14,773 bases of DNA from positions 1 through 14,773 of the forward strand of contig JABXGU010000452.1 in NCBI GenBank assembly GCA_016550415.1, in the 5' to 3' direction. The translations under genes and the position numbers were made by a program. This stretch comes from an archaeon (GTDB lineage Archaea; Asgardarchaeota; Hermodarchaeia; Hermodarchaeales; Hermodarchaeaceae). Positions 7,569 through 14,477 of this stretch are shown here, piece after piece. A model generated the notes under the pieces. It was not told where the DNA came from, searched no databases, and saw only the letters and a program-made list of their open reading frames with translations. Position 1 is the stretch's first letter. Every line of letters begins with the position of its first letter.

Positions 7569-8840
7569 CTATTTTTCCTTCCCTTTTCCGAGCTCTTGTT
7601 GTACAGCTTGCTCTACTTTACGTGCAACAATAGCTAGTGGTTGTCCAGTTTTTTGGGCGGCTTGCTTAACATCCTCATATTCAGGTTTAATATGAAGAAT
7701 AGTCCCTTGCTGATTCTTAGAAATTTTAACCCGGATACTGATTTCTTGATTATCTATCCTAATGGTTACAGGGAGAATTTCTCGTGCAAGGAGATGCCTA
7801 TCGCATTTAAAGACCCGGACACCTAAACTTCCTGTTTCAGTAATGAGGAGTTGAGAAAGTCGCTGCTCATCCTCCGGTGCTGAAATAACAGAAATCAAAT
7901 GACCTGGACGATTTTTCTTTGTGGTTGTAGGGAGAATTGTGACATCTTTAGCTCCTGCAGCCATCATTTGTTCAACTACATAACCCAGAATTTCGCCGGA
8001 GACATCGTCAACATTTGTTTCCAGTACGACAACTTGATCCCTGAGGAGTTGATGGGGGATTACAGGTGTTCCCAAAACTAGGCGAAGAAGATTGGGTACA
8101 TTGGGTAAATCCATAGTTCCTGCACCATATCCTGTTGCTTGGGATTGGAGGGCAGGATATGTTGGATTCGATGTTGGTGTAAGTGCAGCAATAAGGGCAG
8201 CTCCTGTTGGTGTTGCCATTTCTTTTTCAAGTGGTCCTCCTCTGAAGAGTAGTTTCGCTTTTGTTAGAATTTCTGTAACTGCAGGACCTGGGGCTGCAAG
8301 TTGTCCGTGACTACTTGGAAATATTCCTCCACCAACAGCAATGGGCAGTGCATAATATGATGTCTTTTCAGGGTCTGCAAGACCAAGTTTGTCCAAAGCT
8401 GTTGCTACTCCAATAATATCAACTACTGTATCAGCTGAACCCGCTGCATGCAATTGGATTTCCCCAGTAGTTTTTCGGTGAACTTTCGCTTCTGCCTCAA
8501 CAAGGATTTGTATGGCTCTTTTGGCATAGTTAGTAGCTGAGGTTGATAATTTCAATTCCTTTGCAACTTTCTCTACTGCGTCAATGAGTATTTTTCCTTC
8601 TCTTGTGTGATATGATTCATCAATTTTTATGTCAAGGTAGAGACCACCCACATGGCTGCGTTCAACTGGTTTTGGTATTACACGTATGCTCTTACAATTA
8701 GGTATGTGTTTGCTAACTCCTTCCATAGCGCTGACAACTGCGTCCGGTTCTGCGCCTAAATCGATGAGGGCTGCAACAAACATGTCGCCCGCAACGCCTG
8801 CCATTTGGGCATCAATGACAAGTATCCTTGAAGTAGACAC
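7569..8840 (-). CDS. larC: LarC, nickel insertion protein of nickel-pincer cofactor synthesis
   Basis: LarC inserts nickel into the dithiocarboxylated pyridine nucleotide in a CTP-dependent step. The fold starts at SRILVIDAQMAGVAGDMFVA, which matches the family N-terminus. Further marks are AVGGGIFPSSHGQLAAPGPA, TPTGAALIAALTP, ETNVDDVSGEILGYVVEQM and KKNRPGHLISVIS. Both halves are in one frame, unlike Lactobacillus plantarum where a frameshift joins LarC1 and LarC2. The longest open frame begins at 8948 and would overlap the divergent LarB gene, but the extra 36 residues have no family resemblance. I place the start at GTG 8840, preceded by AGAGGT at 6 bases, giving 423 residues. It leads the operon LarC-LarE-HEAT protein. 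Confidence 0.9.
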   Translation of the reverse strand: MSTSRILVIDAQMAGVAGDMFVAALIDLGAEPDAVVSAMEGVSKHIPNCKSIRVIPKPVERSHVGGLYLDIKIDESYHTREGKILIDAVEKVAKELKLSTSATNYAKRAIQILVEAEAKVHRKTTGEIQLHAAGSADTVVDIIGVATALDKLGLADPEKTSYYALPIAVGGGIFPSSHGQLAAPGPAVTEILTKAKLLFRGGPLEKEMATPTGAALIAALTPTSNPTYPALQSQATGYGAGTMDLPNVPNLLRLVLGTPVIPHQLLRDQVVVLETNVDDVSGEILGYVVEQMMAAGAKDVTILPTTTKKNRPGHLISVISAPEDEQRLSQLLITETGSLGVRVFKCDRHLLAREILPVTIRIDNQEISIRVKISKNQQGTILHIKPEYEDVKQAAQKTGQPLAIVARKVEQAVQQELGKGKEK

Positions 8841-8909
8841 GACACGACCTCTTGCATTCTGTGAACTATCATCTACCTTTAATACGGTTGCTCTTACTAG
8901 TGCAGGATA
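8841..8909. promoter_or_regulatory. Divergent LarC/LarB promoter region
   Basis: Once the LarC start is placed at 8840, only 69 bases separate it from LarB, so both promoters must lie here. CTTTAATAC (8877-8885) reads TTTAATA on the plus strand and GTATTAAAG on the minus strand, and could serve as a TATA element in either direction. It lies about 30 bases before the LarB ATG, compatible with a short leader. The match is weak. The sequence otherwise shows GGAT (8904-8907) as the LarB ribosome binding site. Confidence 0.35.
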
Positions 8910-9695
8910 GTGATGGATATGACCCAACTTCGAGATATACTCGAACAACTAGCTCAAGGCAAGTGTACAATGGAAGAGGCTGAGAAGAAATTGCGTCTAT
9001 TCAACATCATTGAGATAGCACGCTTGGCAAAACTAGACATTCATCGTGAAGCTAGAAAGGGTATCCCTGAAGTAGTATGGGCACAACACAAGACAGTGGA
9101 TGACCTTGTAAAAATCATTCTAGCTGCAATAAAATCAACACAATTCCTTTTAATCAGCCATCTATCTTCAGATCAGGAGGAAGCGCTAAGGAAGAAACTT
9201 GGCACCAAGCTAGTTTTAGAAGTGTTCTCTGACGGTGAAATTGCTCTAGTTCGTCAACCCAATTATAAACCTCCGAAGAAAGGAGGAAAAGTGGGCATTA
9301 TTGCTGCAGGAACATCTGATCGGAGAGTCGCTGAATCAGCACAAGTAATGGCTGAGCAAATGGGATGTGAAGTTCTTGTTGCCTATGATGTGGGCGTCGC
9401 TGGTGTTCATCGTCTTTTTCCAGAATTGGAAGATATGATTGAAGAAGGCATCGATGTTCTCATAGTTGCTGCTGGCATGGAAGGCGCCCTTCCTTCCCTA
9501 GTCACAGGGTTGGTGGATATCCCAGTTATCGGACTCCCAGTTGCTACTGGATACGGCCTTGGTGCAGAGGGTTTGGGTGCTTTGATCTCTATGCTTCAGT
9601 CTTGTTCCCTCGGACTTGCTGTAGTTAACATCAATAACGGTGTAGGTGCTGGTGCTATCGCAGCACTAATTGCTAATCGTATTGCTAAAGGCTAA
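8910..9695 (+). CDS. larB: LarB, pyridinium-3,5-biscarboxylate mononucleotide synthase
   Basis: LarB carboxylates and hydrolyses nicotinic acid adenine dinucleotide, the first step of the nickel-pincer cofactor. The 261-residue protein has the short helical N-terminal part with LAQGKCTMEEAEKKL and a C-terminal domain related to the PurE carboxylase: GIIAAGTSDRRVAESA, VAYDVGVAGVHRLF, VLIVAAGMEGALPSLVTGL, IGLPVATGYG and NINNGVGAGAIAALIANRI. GTSD and GMEGALPSL are family signatures. The start is GTG at 8910 or ATG at 8913; GGAT at 8904-8907 is better spaced for the ATG, which would shorten the protein by one residue. It is transcribed away from LarC and LarE, and no LarA-type racemase lies nearby. 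Confidence 0.93.
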   Translation: MMDMTQLRDILEQLAQGKCTMEEAEKKLRLFNIIEIARLAKLDIHREARKGIPEVVWAQHKTVDDLVKIILAAIKSTQFLLISHLSSDQEEALRKKLGTKLVLEVFSDGEIALVRQPNYKPPKKGGKVGIIAAGTSDRRVAESAQVMAEQMGCEVLVAYDVGVAGVHRLFPELEDMIEEGIDVLIVAAGMEGALPSLVTGLVDIPVIGLPVATGYGLGAEGLGALISMLQSCSLGLAVVNINNGVGAGAIAALIANRIAKG

Positions 9696-9759
9696 TTTAT
9701 TGGCTTCTGAGGCTCTAAGATGCTTTTCTTACAAGATTGTTAGAAGGATTTATTAAATT

Positions 9760-9797
9760 AAAAAAGGGATATAATAAAGTCGGACTATTCCCGGGGG
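9760..9797 (+). promoter_or_regulatory. Archaeal promoter of the zinc-head/DENN-like gene, probably leaderless
   Basis: ATATAATAAA (9769-9778) is a good TATA box, with a purine-rich AAAAAAGGG just upstream in the TFB-element position. Its centre is about 25 bases before the ATG at 9798, the usual TATA-to-start distance in archaea, so the transcript should begin at or near the ATG. The G run at 9793-9797 touches the ATG and is too close to act as a normal ribosome binding site, which supports a leaderless mRNA. Confidence 0.55.
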
Positions 9798-10646
9798 ATG
9801 AACTCGACGAAGGTCAACATACGCTGTCCGGTGTGCGAGGTATCATCAGATTTGGAACTAGAGGACTCATTTCTTAGTAGCATCGAGTCAGGTGTTGCCC
9901 AGATAGAAATCCCCAAAGACCACATATGTAAACACCATTTCTTAGCATTTGTTGACCAAAATGGAGCTATCAGAGGTTATTCTCAAATCCACTTAACTGT
10001 TGAAAAATTACTCGAAGATCGTGCTCCGACACAGAAAGGTCCAACAATTCAGTCATTGGCTATTTCCCTTACAGGACTTGCTGATGTAATGGGTCAAGAA
10101 AACTTGATGAAAGTGCTTCACAACTTATTCCTTGGTCGCCGCATCCTAGTCATCGATGAAGATGAGCGATTCTATACTCAATTGCGGGCATTCCTCGTTA
10201 CTGCACTACCGCAAGGTGTTCTTGGTGCTGATGCTATCATACCTCTGACTCGAGTACGAACTATACGCGATCCTGATCTTATTGGAAAAGAAGACTTAGT
10301 TTATGACAGATTAAGCTCTGCAATCACAGAAGATCCCAGCACTGGTGAACCCCAACAATATATATCATCTCTAATGCGACGTATGATGAAAGTAAAAGAT
10401 CAGACTGCACAACAATTGATCCTAACAAATGAAGCTCGTAAATTAATGGAAATGGCCAGCTTTCTCCAAGACTGGTCAACTACTGAAGAAATAACTAATC
10501 CAAAGGACTTACGTGACAAACTGAGTAGCCAATTCAAAACCAAGGTTGAAAGGGATCTTTTCACTTTTATTGCTCAAATGGCACAACATCGCTATGGTCT
10601 TACACTTCCATCTAAAGGTGTTGACACCCTTCTCGACGAGTTCTGA
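9798..10646 (+). CDS. Zinc-binding-head protein with possible DENN-like body, next to Ras-like GTPases
   Basis: A 282-residue soluble protein that I do not recognise by name. Residues 8-62 hold CPVC (10-13) and then HICKHH (42-47), a likely zinc site, in a small beta-rich domain ending QNGAIRGYSQIHL. Residues 84-175 look like an alpha/beta domain: SLAISLTGLADVM, then ENLMKVLHNLFLGRRILVID (101-120), then a helix, then ADAIIPLTRV (144-153) and LVYDRLS (167-173). By eye the helix ending in L-GRRILVI, followed about 30 residues later by IIPL, resembles the core of eukaryotic DENN domains (LLLERRILFVS ... IPILP). DENN proteins activate or bind Rab GTPases. The C-terminal third is helical. It stands first in a plus-strand set with a membrane protein and two GTPases. 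The DENN reading is a hypothesis from pattern only; an unrelated Asgard domain is equally possible. Confidence 0.6.
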   Translation: MNSTKVNIRCPVCEVSSDLELEDSFLSSIESGVAQIEIPKDHICKHHFLAFVDQNGAIRGYSQIHLTVEKLLEDRAPTQKGPTIQSLAISLTGLADVMGQENLMKVLHNLFLGRRILVIDEDERFYTQLRAFLVTALPQGVLGADAIIPLTRVRTIRDPDLIGKEDLVYDRLSSAITEDPSTGEPQQYISSLMRRMMKVKDQTAQQLILTNEARKLMEMASFLQDWSTTEEITNPKDLRDKLSSQFKTKVERDLFTFIAQMAQHRYGLTLPSKGVDTLLDEF

Positions 10647-10687
10647 GCCTGAGAAAGTAGACACAAAACAAGAAATGTGGTGAAAAG

Positions 10688-11473
10688 ATGTCATTTGTAG
10701 ATTTGGCTAAACGTCACCTGATATATATTATCATAATGCTTTGCGTTGCTGTCATTGGGACATTTGGCATTATTTTCAAGCCTTTGCCCCCAGATCCACT
10801 AGGGTTGTCTTCAACATACGTTATGCTGTTAGGGCTATCAATGGTTGCGGTATTACTTCTTTGGGGAATTTCCGCCTATCTCTTCTACCGATGGTTTGCA
10901 ACTGAACGAAAATCCTTTGCTACACTGATATGGGCATTATCCTTCTTCATCTACGGAATACTATTTGTTGCAATGTGCTTCCAAGCTTTGGGAATGCCAT
11001 GGGCAAACATGAACGATCCAGTCCTCTTCTTTGCTTTCCGTGAAGTAATGATTTGGTTCCTTGCACTTCAATGGCTAGGAATTGCCATGCAACTTACTGA
11101 AAACATGTACATACGTTGGATTCCAGCCCTACTAATCCTAATATTTGGCTATATCTGGTTTGCTTTTGGTCTACTCATTGTCGCTGATATTGAGTATACA
11201 ATGTATGGCTTCACATATGGTATACTAATCCCCGTTGCATTCACCCTTGCATATAGTTTCTTCCTCTATGCTCGATCAGCTAAAATCAATGCTCCCTATT
11301 TCCTAGCTGTTGGTTTCACAGGACTAGCTATCTGCTATGGCGCTTGGGCACCATGGCATCCAGTACTGTTCTACTTCATCTGGTTCTTCCTCTTCGAAGC
11401 CTCACTGATTCCCATCGCCATCGGTTTTCCACTTCTGTCTCGAGATGTAGAACTCCGAAAACACCGAAGCTAG
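10688..11473 (+). CDS. Eight-helix integral membrane protein of unknown function
   Basis: A 261-residue, very hydrophobic protein with about eight membrane helices (near residues 10-30, 44-68, 78-100, 112-135, 142-165, 172-194, 204-220 and 224-250). There is no cleavable signal peptide and no large soluble domain. Aromatic residues are plentiful (for example FFIYG, FGYIWFAFGLL and FYFIWFFLFEAS), and the charged residues lie mainly in the loops, with a basic C-terminal RKHRS. I see no transporter or enzyme motif. ATG 10688 follows GGTGA at 4 bases, and the gene starts 41 bases after the zinc-head gene, so the two are likely co-transcribed. The next genes are Ras-like GTPases, so a role as their membrane platform is possible but not shown. 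Confidence 0.7.
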   Translation: MSFVDLAKRHLIYIIIMLCVAVIGTFGIIFKPLPPDPLGLSSTYVMLLGLSMVAVLLLWGISAYLFYRWFATERKSFATLIWALSFFIYGILFVAMCFQALGMPWANMNDPVLFFAFREVMIWFLALQWLGIAMQLTENMYIRWIPALLILIFGYIWFAFGLLIVADIEYTMYGFTYGILIPVAFTLAYSFFLYARSAKINAPYFLAVGFTGLAICYGAWAPWHPVLFYFIWFFLFEASLIPIAIGFPLLSRDVELRKHRS

Positions 11474-11561
11474 CCAACAACGAAATTAGTCATTCCTATA
11501 ACCGTCTTCATCTGTAAAATACGATGTTTCAAATACATAGAATTGGAAAGGGGACGATAAA

Positions 11562-12113
11562 TTGGAGGCAGAAAAAATCAGTCAACTAAAACCTGTACTG
11601 AAGCTAATAGTGTTCGGTGAAGGCGGTGTAGGAAAGACAACCATGATTCATCGATTTATAACAGGAACTTACCTTGAAGCACGGATGACTGTGGGTAGTG
11701 GCTTTGCGACGAAGAATGTTGAGGTGGATGGGAATACAGTAACTATATCCATCTGGGATTTTGCTGGTGAAGAACGCTTCCGAATTTTAATGCCAAAATA
11801 TTGTATTGGCGCTCATGGCGGTATTTTAGCCTTTGATTTAACAAGAACCGACACCTTCGTAAAACTAGATGCATGGCTTAAAATCGTTCGCGAAGGCTGC
11901 CCACAAATTCCGATTTTATTAGTAGGCAACAAAAGTGACATGAAATCCTTTGTCTCCCGTGAAAACGCTCTGGAGTTTGTTAAACGCAATTCAATCAATG
12001 GCTATCTAGAGACCAGTTCAAAGGATGACTCAAATGTTACTGAAACTTTCGAAAAAATCGCTGAACTCATGTGGAGTCATTCGAAGAAGAACATCCAACA
12101 GTTATATGGCTAG
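11562..12113 (+). CDS. Ras/Rab-like small GTPase, first of tandem pair
   Basis: A 183-residue small GTPase of the Ras superfamily. G1 is GEGGVGKTT (19-27), the switch I Thr is in MTVGSGF (T43), G3 is WDFAGEERF (65-73), G4 is NKSD (123-126) and G5 is ETSSK (150-154). So it should bind GTP and be soluble. The position of Ras Gln61, the catalytic residue, is Glu (E70). The C-terminus (NIQQLYG) has no Cys, so prenyl anchoring as in eukaryotic Rabs is not expected. The start is TTG at 11562 behind GGAAAGGGG. It lies 88 bases after the membrane protein. The second GTPase downstream is about 58% identical by eye over some 157 residues, so the pair arose by duplication. Partners and pathway are unknown. 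Confidence 0.92.
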   Translation: MEAEKISQLKPVLKLIVFGEGGVGKTTMIHRFITGTYLEARMTVGSGFATKNVEVDGNTVTISIWDFAGEERFRILMPKYCIGAHGGILAFDLTRTDTFVKLDAWLKIVREGCPQIPILLVGNKSDMKSFVSRENALEFVKRNSINGYLETSSKDDSNVTETFEKIAELMWSHSKKNIQQLYG

Positions 12114-12143
12114 TTCCAATATCGGGATTATCTAGGTCAATAA

Positions 12144-12174
12144 TTTTTTATTCATACTTTTTTTGTCTATTTTT
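12144..12174 (+). terminator. T-rich terminator tract after first GTPase gene
   Basis: Three T runs (six, seven and five T at 12144-12149, 12158-12164 and 12170-12174) lie 30-60 bases after the stop codon, with no stem before them. This is the usual form of an archaeal intrinsic terminator. If it works, the second GTPase gene has its own promoter in the remaining 160 bases of the gap, where I see no clear TATA box. Confidence 0.5.
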
Positions 12175-12333
12175 CATATAGAATTCATTACAGGACCGTG
12201 TTGAACTTCACAATTTTGATATCAAAGATAGGCTTTTTACTTGTCATTGTAACTATTGATAAAGAAAAATTCAATACCCAATCGGTCTTCCAGCATGTTG
12301 AAGAATAACTAATTCGAGGGATTCACCACGACA

Positions 12334-12918
12334 TTGCCTTCACCGGAAATGGGCTTGGTTTCTGATGCAGAGGAGCGCACTATCCGGCGAAAAAACATCT
12401 TGAAACTATTAGTTCTAGGCGATGGTGGAGTTGGCAAAACAACTCTTATCCATCGCTTTTTAACAGGAGAATATCTTGATCAACGAATGACAGTGGGTGC
12501 TGGTTTTGCAACTCGTGACATTCAAATTAATGGTGATACGATTACGCTGACTATCTGGGATTTTGCCGGTGAGGAACGTTTTCGCTTCATCTTGCCAAGA
12601 TACTGTCTTGGCTCACATGGTTGCATTCTTGCCTTTGACCTAAGTCGTCCTGCTACATTCCATCATTTGGATGAATGGCTAGGAGTTGTTCGTAAAAAAA
12701 CAGATAATATCCCAATCCTACTCGTTGGAACTAAGTGCGACATTGTAATGACGATTCAAGAAAAAGCTGATGAATATGTTGCAAACCATTCACTATCCGG
12801 TTTCTTGTCCACTAGCTCCAAAGAAGGTGTTAACGTAGATGAGGTCTTCGAATTAATTGCCCATCTAATGTGGACACGCACTCTAGAACAATTTCAATCC
12901 TACAGTTCCACAGATTAA
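12334..12918 (+). CDS. Ras/Rab-like small GTPase, second of tandem pair
   Basis: A 194-residue Ras-superfamily GTPase. G1 is GDGGVGKTT (29-37), the switch I Thr is in MTVGAGF (T53), G3 is WDFAGEERF (75-83), G4 is TKCD (133-136) and G5 is STSSK (159-163). TKxD instead of NKxD also occurs in Rho-family proteins, so nucleotide binding should be intact. As in its neighbour, the Gln61 position is Glu (E80) and the C-terminus (SYSSTD) lacks Cys. The first 20 residues are a charged tail absent from the first GTPase. The start is TTG at 12334, with GAGGG 13 bases before it; ATG at 12349 is an alternative but is farther from that site. It is separated from the first GTPase by 220 bases, so it may be regulated on its own. 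Confidence 0.92.
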   Translation: MPSPEMGLVSDAEERTIRRKNILKLLVLGDGGVGKTTLIHRFLTGEYLDQRMTVGAGFATRDIQINGDTITLTIWDFAGEERFRFILPRYCLGSHGCILAFDLSRPATFHHLDEWLGVVRKKTDNIPILLVGTKCDIVMTIQEKADEYVANHSLSGFLSTSSKEGVNVDEVFELIAHLMWTRTLEQFQSYSSTD

Positions 12919-13001
12919 GTATTCTTACACCACTTTGCATTAGCTTATCAAAATCGGTCATTTTCACACAATATTGTTTTTCGCATCTGGGAGTTGTTAG
13001 T

Positions 13002-13025
13002 TCCTTCAAGATAAATCTTGAAGGA
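13002..13025. promoter_or_regulatory. Exact inverted repeat, candidate operator before malic enzyme
   Basis: TCCTTCAAGAT (13002-13012), two bases AA, then ATCTTGAAGGA (13015-13025): 11-bp perfect arms with a two-base centre. The tight centre is more like a binding site for a dimeric regulator than an RNA hairpin. It lies about 80 bases before the malic enzyme start at 13105 and 83 bases after the second GTPase stop. AT-rich elements such as GATTTATTC (13057-13065) follow it, so a repressor bound there would sit just upstream of a possible promoter. It could instead be the 3'-end hairpin of the GTPase transcript. Confidence 0.45.
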
Positions 13026-13104
13026 GAGAAATAGACTTATTTGTGACTTTCAAACCGATTTATTCATGTCTAGGGATAATCGTAAAGATGGAGATTGATG
13101 ATTT

Positions 13105-14466
13105 ATGACAAGTAAAGAAAGACCACCAACCGAAGAAGAACTTCTTGAAAAAGCAAAACAACCTGCTAAAGATGCAATGATTATACACCCCTATTATCGG
13201 GGTAAAATTCAAGTCGCGCCAAAATGTGCTATCCGGGGATTCGAAGACTTCGCCATCTACTACACTCCTGGCGTCGCTGCTCCCTGTCGAGATATCCAAG
13301 CAAATCCCGAGAAAGTATGGGAGCATACGAATCGAGCTAATATGGTCGCTGTAGTCTCTGATGGAAGCAGAGTATTGGGGCTTGGCAACATCGGTGCAAA
13401 TGCTGCAATGCCAGTTATGGAAGGAAAAGCCCTTATTTTCAAATATTTGGGTGGTGTCGACGCAGTACCAATTTGTCTTGACACTCAAGATCCTGAAAAC
13501 TTCATTCGTACCGTGAAATGGCTCCGTCCCAGTTTTGGTGGTATCAATCTTGAGGATATCGAGAAACCCAAATGCTTCAATATTCTCCATCGTCTCCGAA
13601 CTGATATGGACATACCTGTGTTTCATGACGATCAACAGGGGACAGCAACCATCATCCTCGCAGGTCTCAAGGGTGCTTTAAGACATGTGGGCAAGGCGCT
13701 TGATCAGGTGCAAATTGCTATTTTGGGTGTTGGTGCTGCAAATACGAGTACTGCACATCTTCTCATAGCTGCAGGTGTTCCATCTGGTAATCTCATATTG
13801 TGTGATAGAAAGGGTCTCCTTTACAAGGGTCGCGAGGATTTGAAAGAACTAAGAGATACTGAACATGAAAAATATGACCTCGCTATTTTAACCAATGAAG
13901 AACAACGAACTGGTGACTTTGGCGAAGCTATGCGGAACGCTGATGTATGTATTTCTGCATCTACGCCAAAGCCGGGTCTAATCAAGAATGAGTGGGTGAA
14001 ATCGATGGCATCAGATGCCATTGTATTTGCTTGTGCAAATCCCCTTCCAGAGATTTGGCCATGGGAGGCTAAGGCAGCTGGTGCTCGTGTCATTGGGACT
14101 GGGCGAAGTGATTTTCCAAATCAAATAAACAACAGCCTGGGATTTCCTGCCATCTTCCGTGGAGCATTAGATGTACGAGCAAGGACAATCACTGATGATA
14201 TGTGCATCGCTGCTGCAGAGGCACTTGCAGATTTAGCTGAAGAAAAGGGGATGAAAGATGATCATATAATCCCATCAATGCAGGACTGGGAGTTATACCC
14301 AAGGGAAGCTGTCGCTGTAGCTACAAAGGCGATGGAACAAGGCGTTGCACGAATACAAAAGGAACCTGAGGAACTGCTCAAGCATGCCCGCCACCTCATT
14401 AAGTCTTCAATTGATGTAACACAACTACTCATGGACACTGGCTTCATTCCAAAGGGTCCAATTTGA
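13105..14466 (+). CDS. NAD(P)-dependent malic enzyme, short form
   Basis: Oxidative decarboxylation of L-malate to pyruvate and CO2 with NAD(P) reduction, in the cytoplasm. The 453 residues match the short bacterial/archaeal form without the phosphotransacetylase domain of MaeB. Visible are YYTPGVAAP (Y53 likely general acid), GLGNIGANAAMPVMEGK (K108 likely base), the metal ligands NLEDI (E150, D151) and FHDDQQGTA (D175 or D176), and the Rossmann loop LGVGAANTS (207-215). In the loop, Asn stands where most relatives have Gly (GAGAAG). Asp after the second strand (LILCDRKG) hints at NAD preference, weakly. FACANPLPEIWP and NQINNSLGFPAIFRGALD are strong family signatures. ATG 13105 has a GGAG about 11 bases upstream. 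A HAD phosphatase gene follows at once. Confidence 0.95.
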   Translation: MTSKERPPTEEELLEKAKQPAKDAMIIHPYYRGKIQVAPKCAIRGFEDFAIYYTPGVAAPCRDIQANPEKVWEHTNRANMVAVVSDGSRVLGLGNIGANAAMPVMEGKALIFKYLGGVDAVPICLDTQDPENFIRTVKWLRPSFGGINLEDIEKPKCFNILHRLRTDMDIPVFHDDQQGTATIILAGLKGALRHVGKALDQVQIAILGVGAANTSTAHLLIAAGVPSGNLILCDRKGLLYKGREDLKELRDTEHEKYDLAILTNEEQRTGDFGEAMRNADVCISASTPKPGLIKNEWVKSMASDAIVFACANPLPEIWPWEAKAAGARVIGTGRSDFPNQINNSLGFPAIFRGALDVRARTITDDMCIAAAEALADLAEEKGMKDDHIIPSMQDWELYPREAVAVATKAMEQGVARIQKEPEELLKHARHLIKSSIDVTQLLMDTGFIPKGPI

Positions 14467-14477
14467 GAGAGCGTCTG

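Noticed and set aside
12730..12741. G4 box TKCD in the second GTPase seen as a broken NKxD
   Set aside because: Rho-family GTPases use TKxD and bind nucleotide normally, so it is not a sign of decay.
13060..13635. 191-codon open frame on the minus strand over the malic enzyme gene
   Set aside because: It covers conserved malic enzyme motifs in antisense; the composition (Phe, Ser and Cys runs) is typical of a shadow frame.
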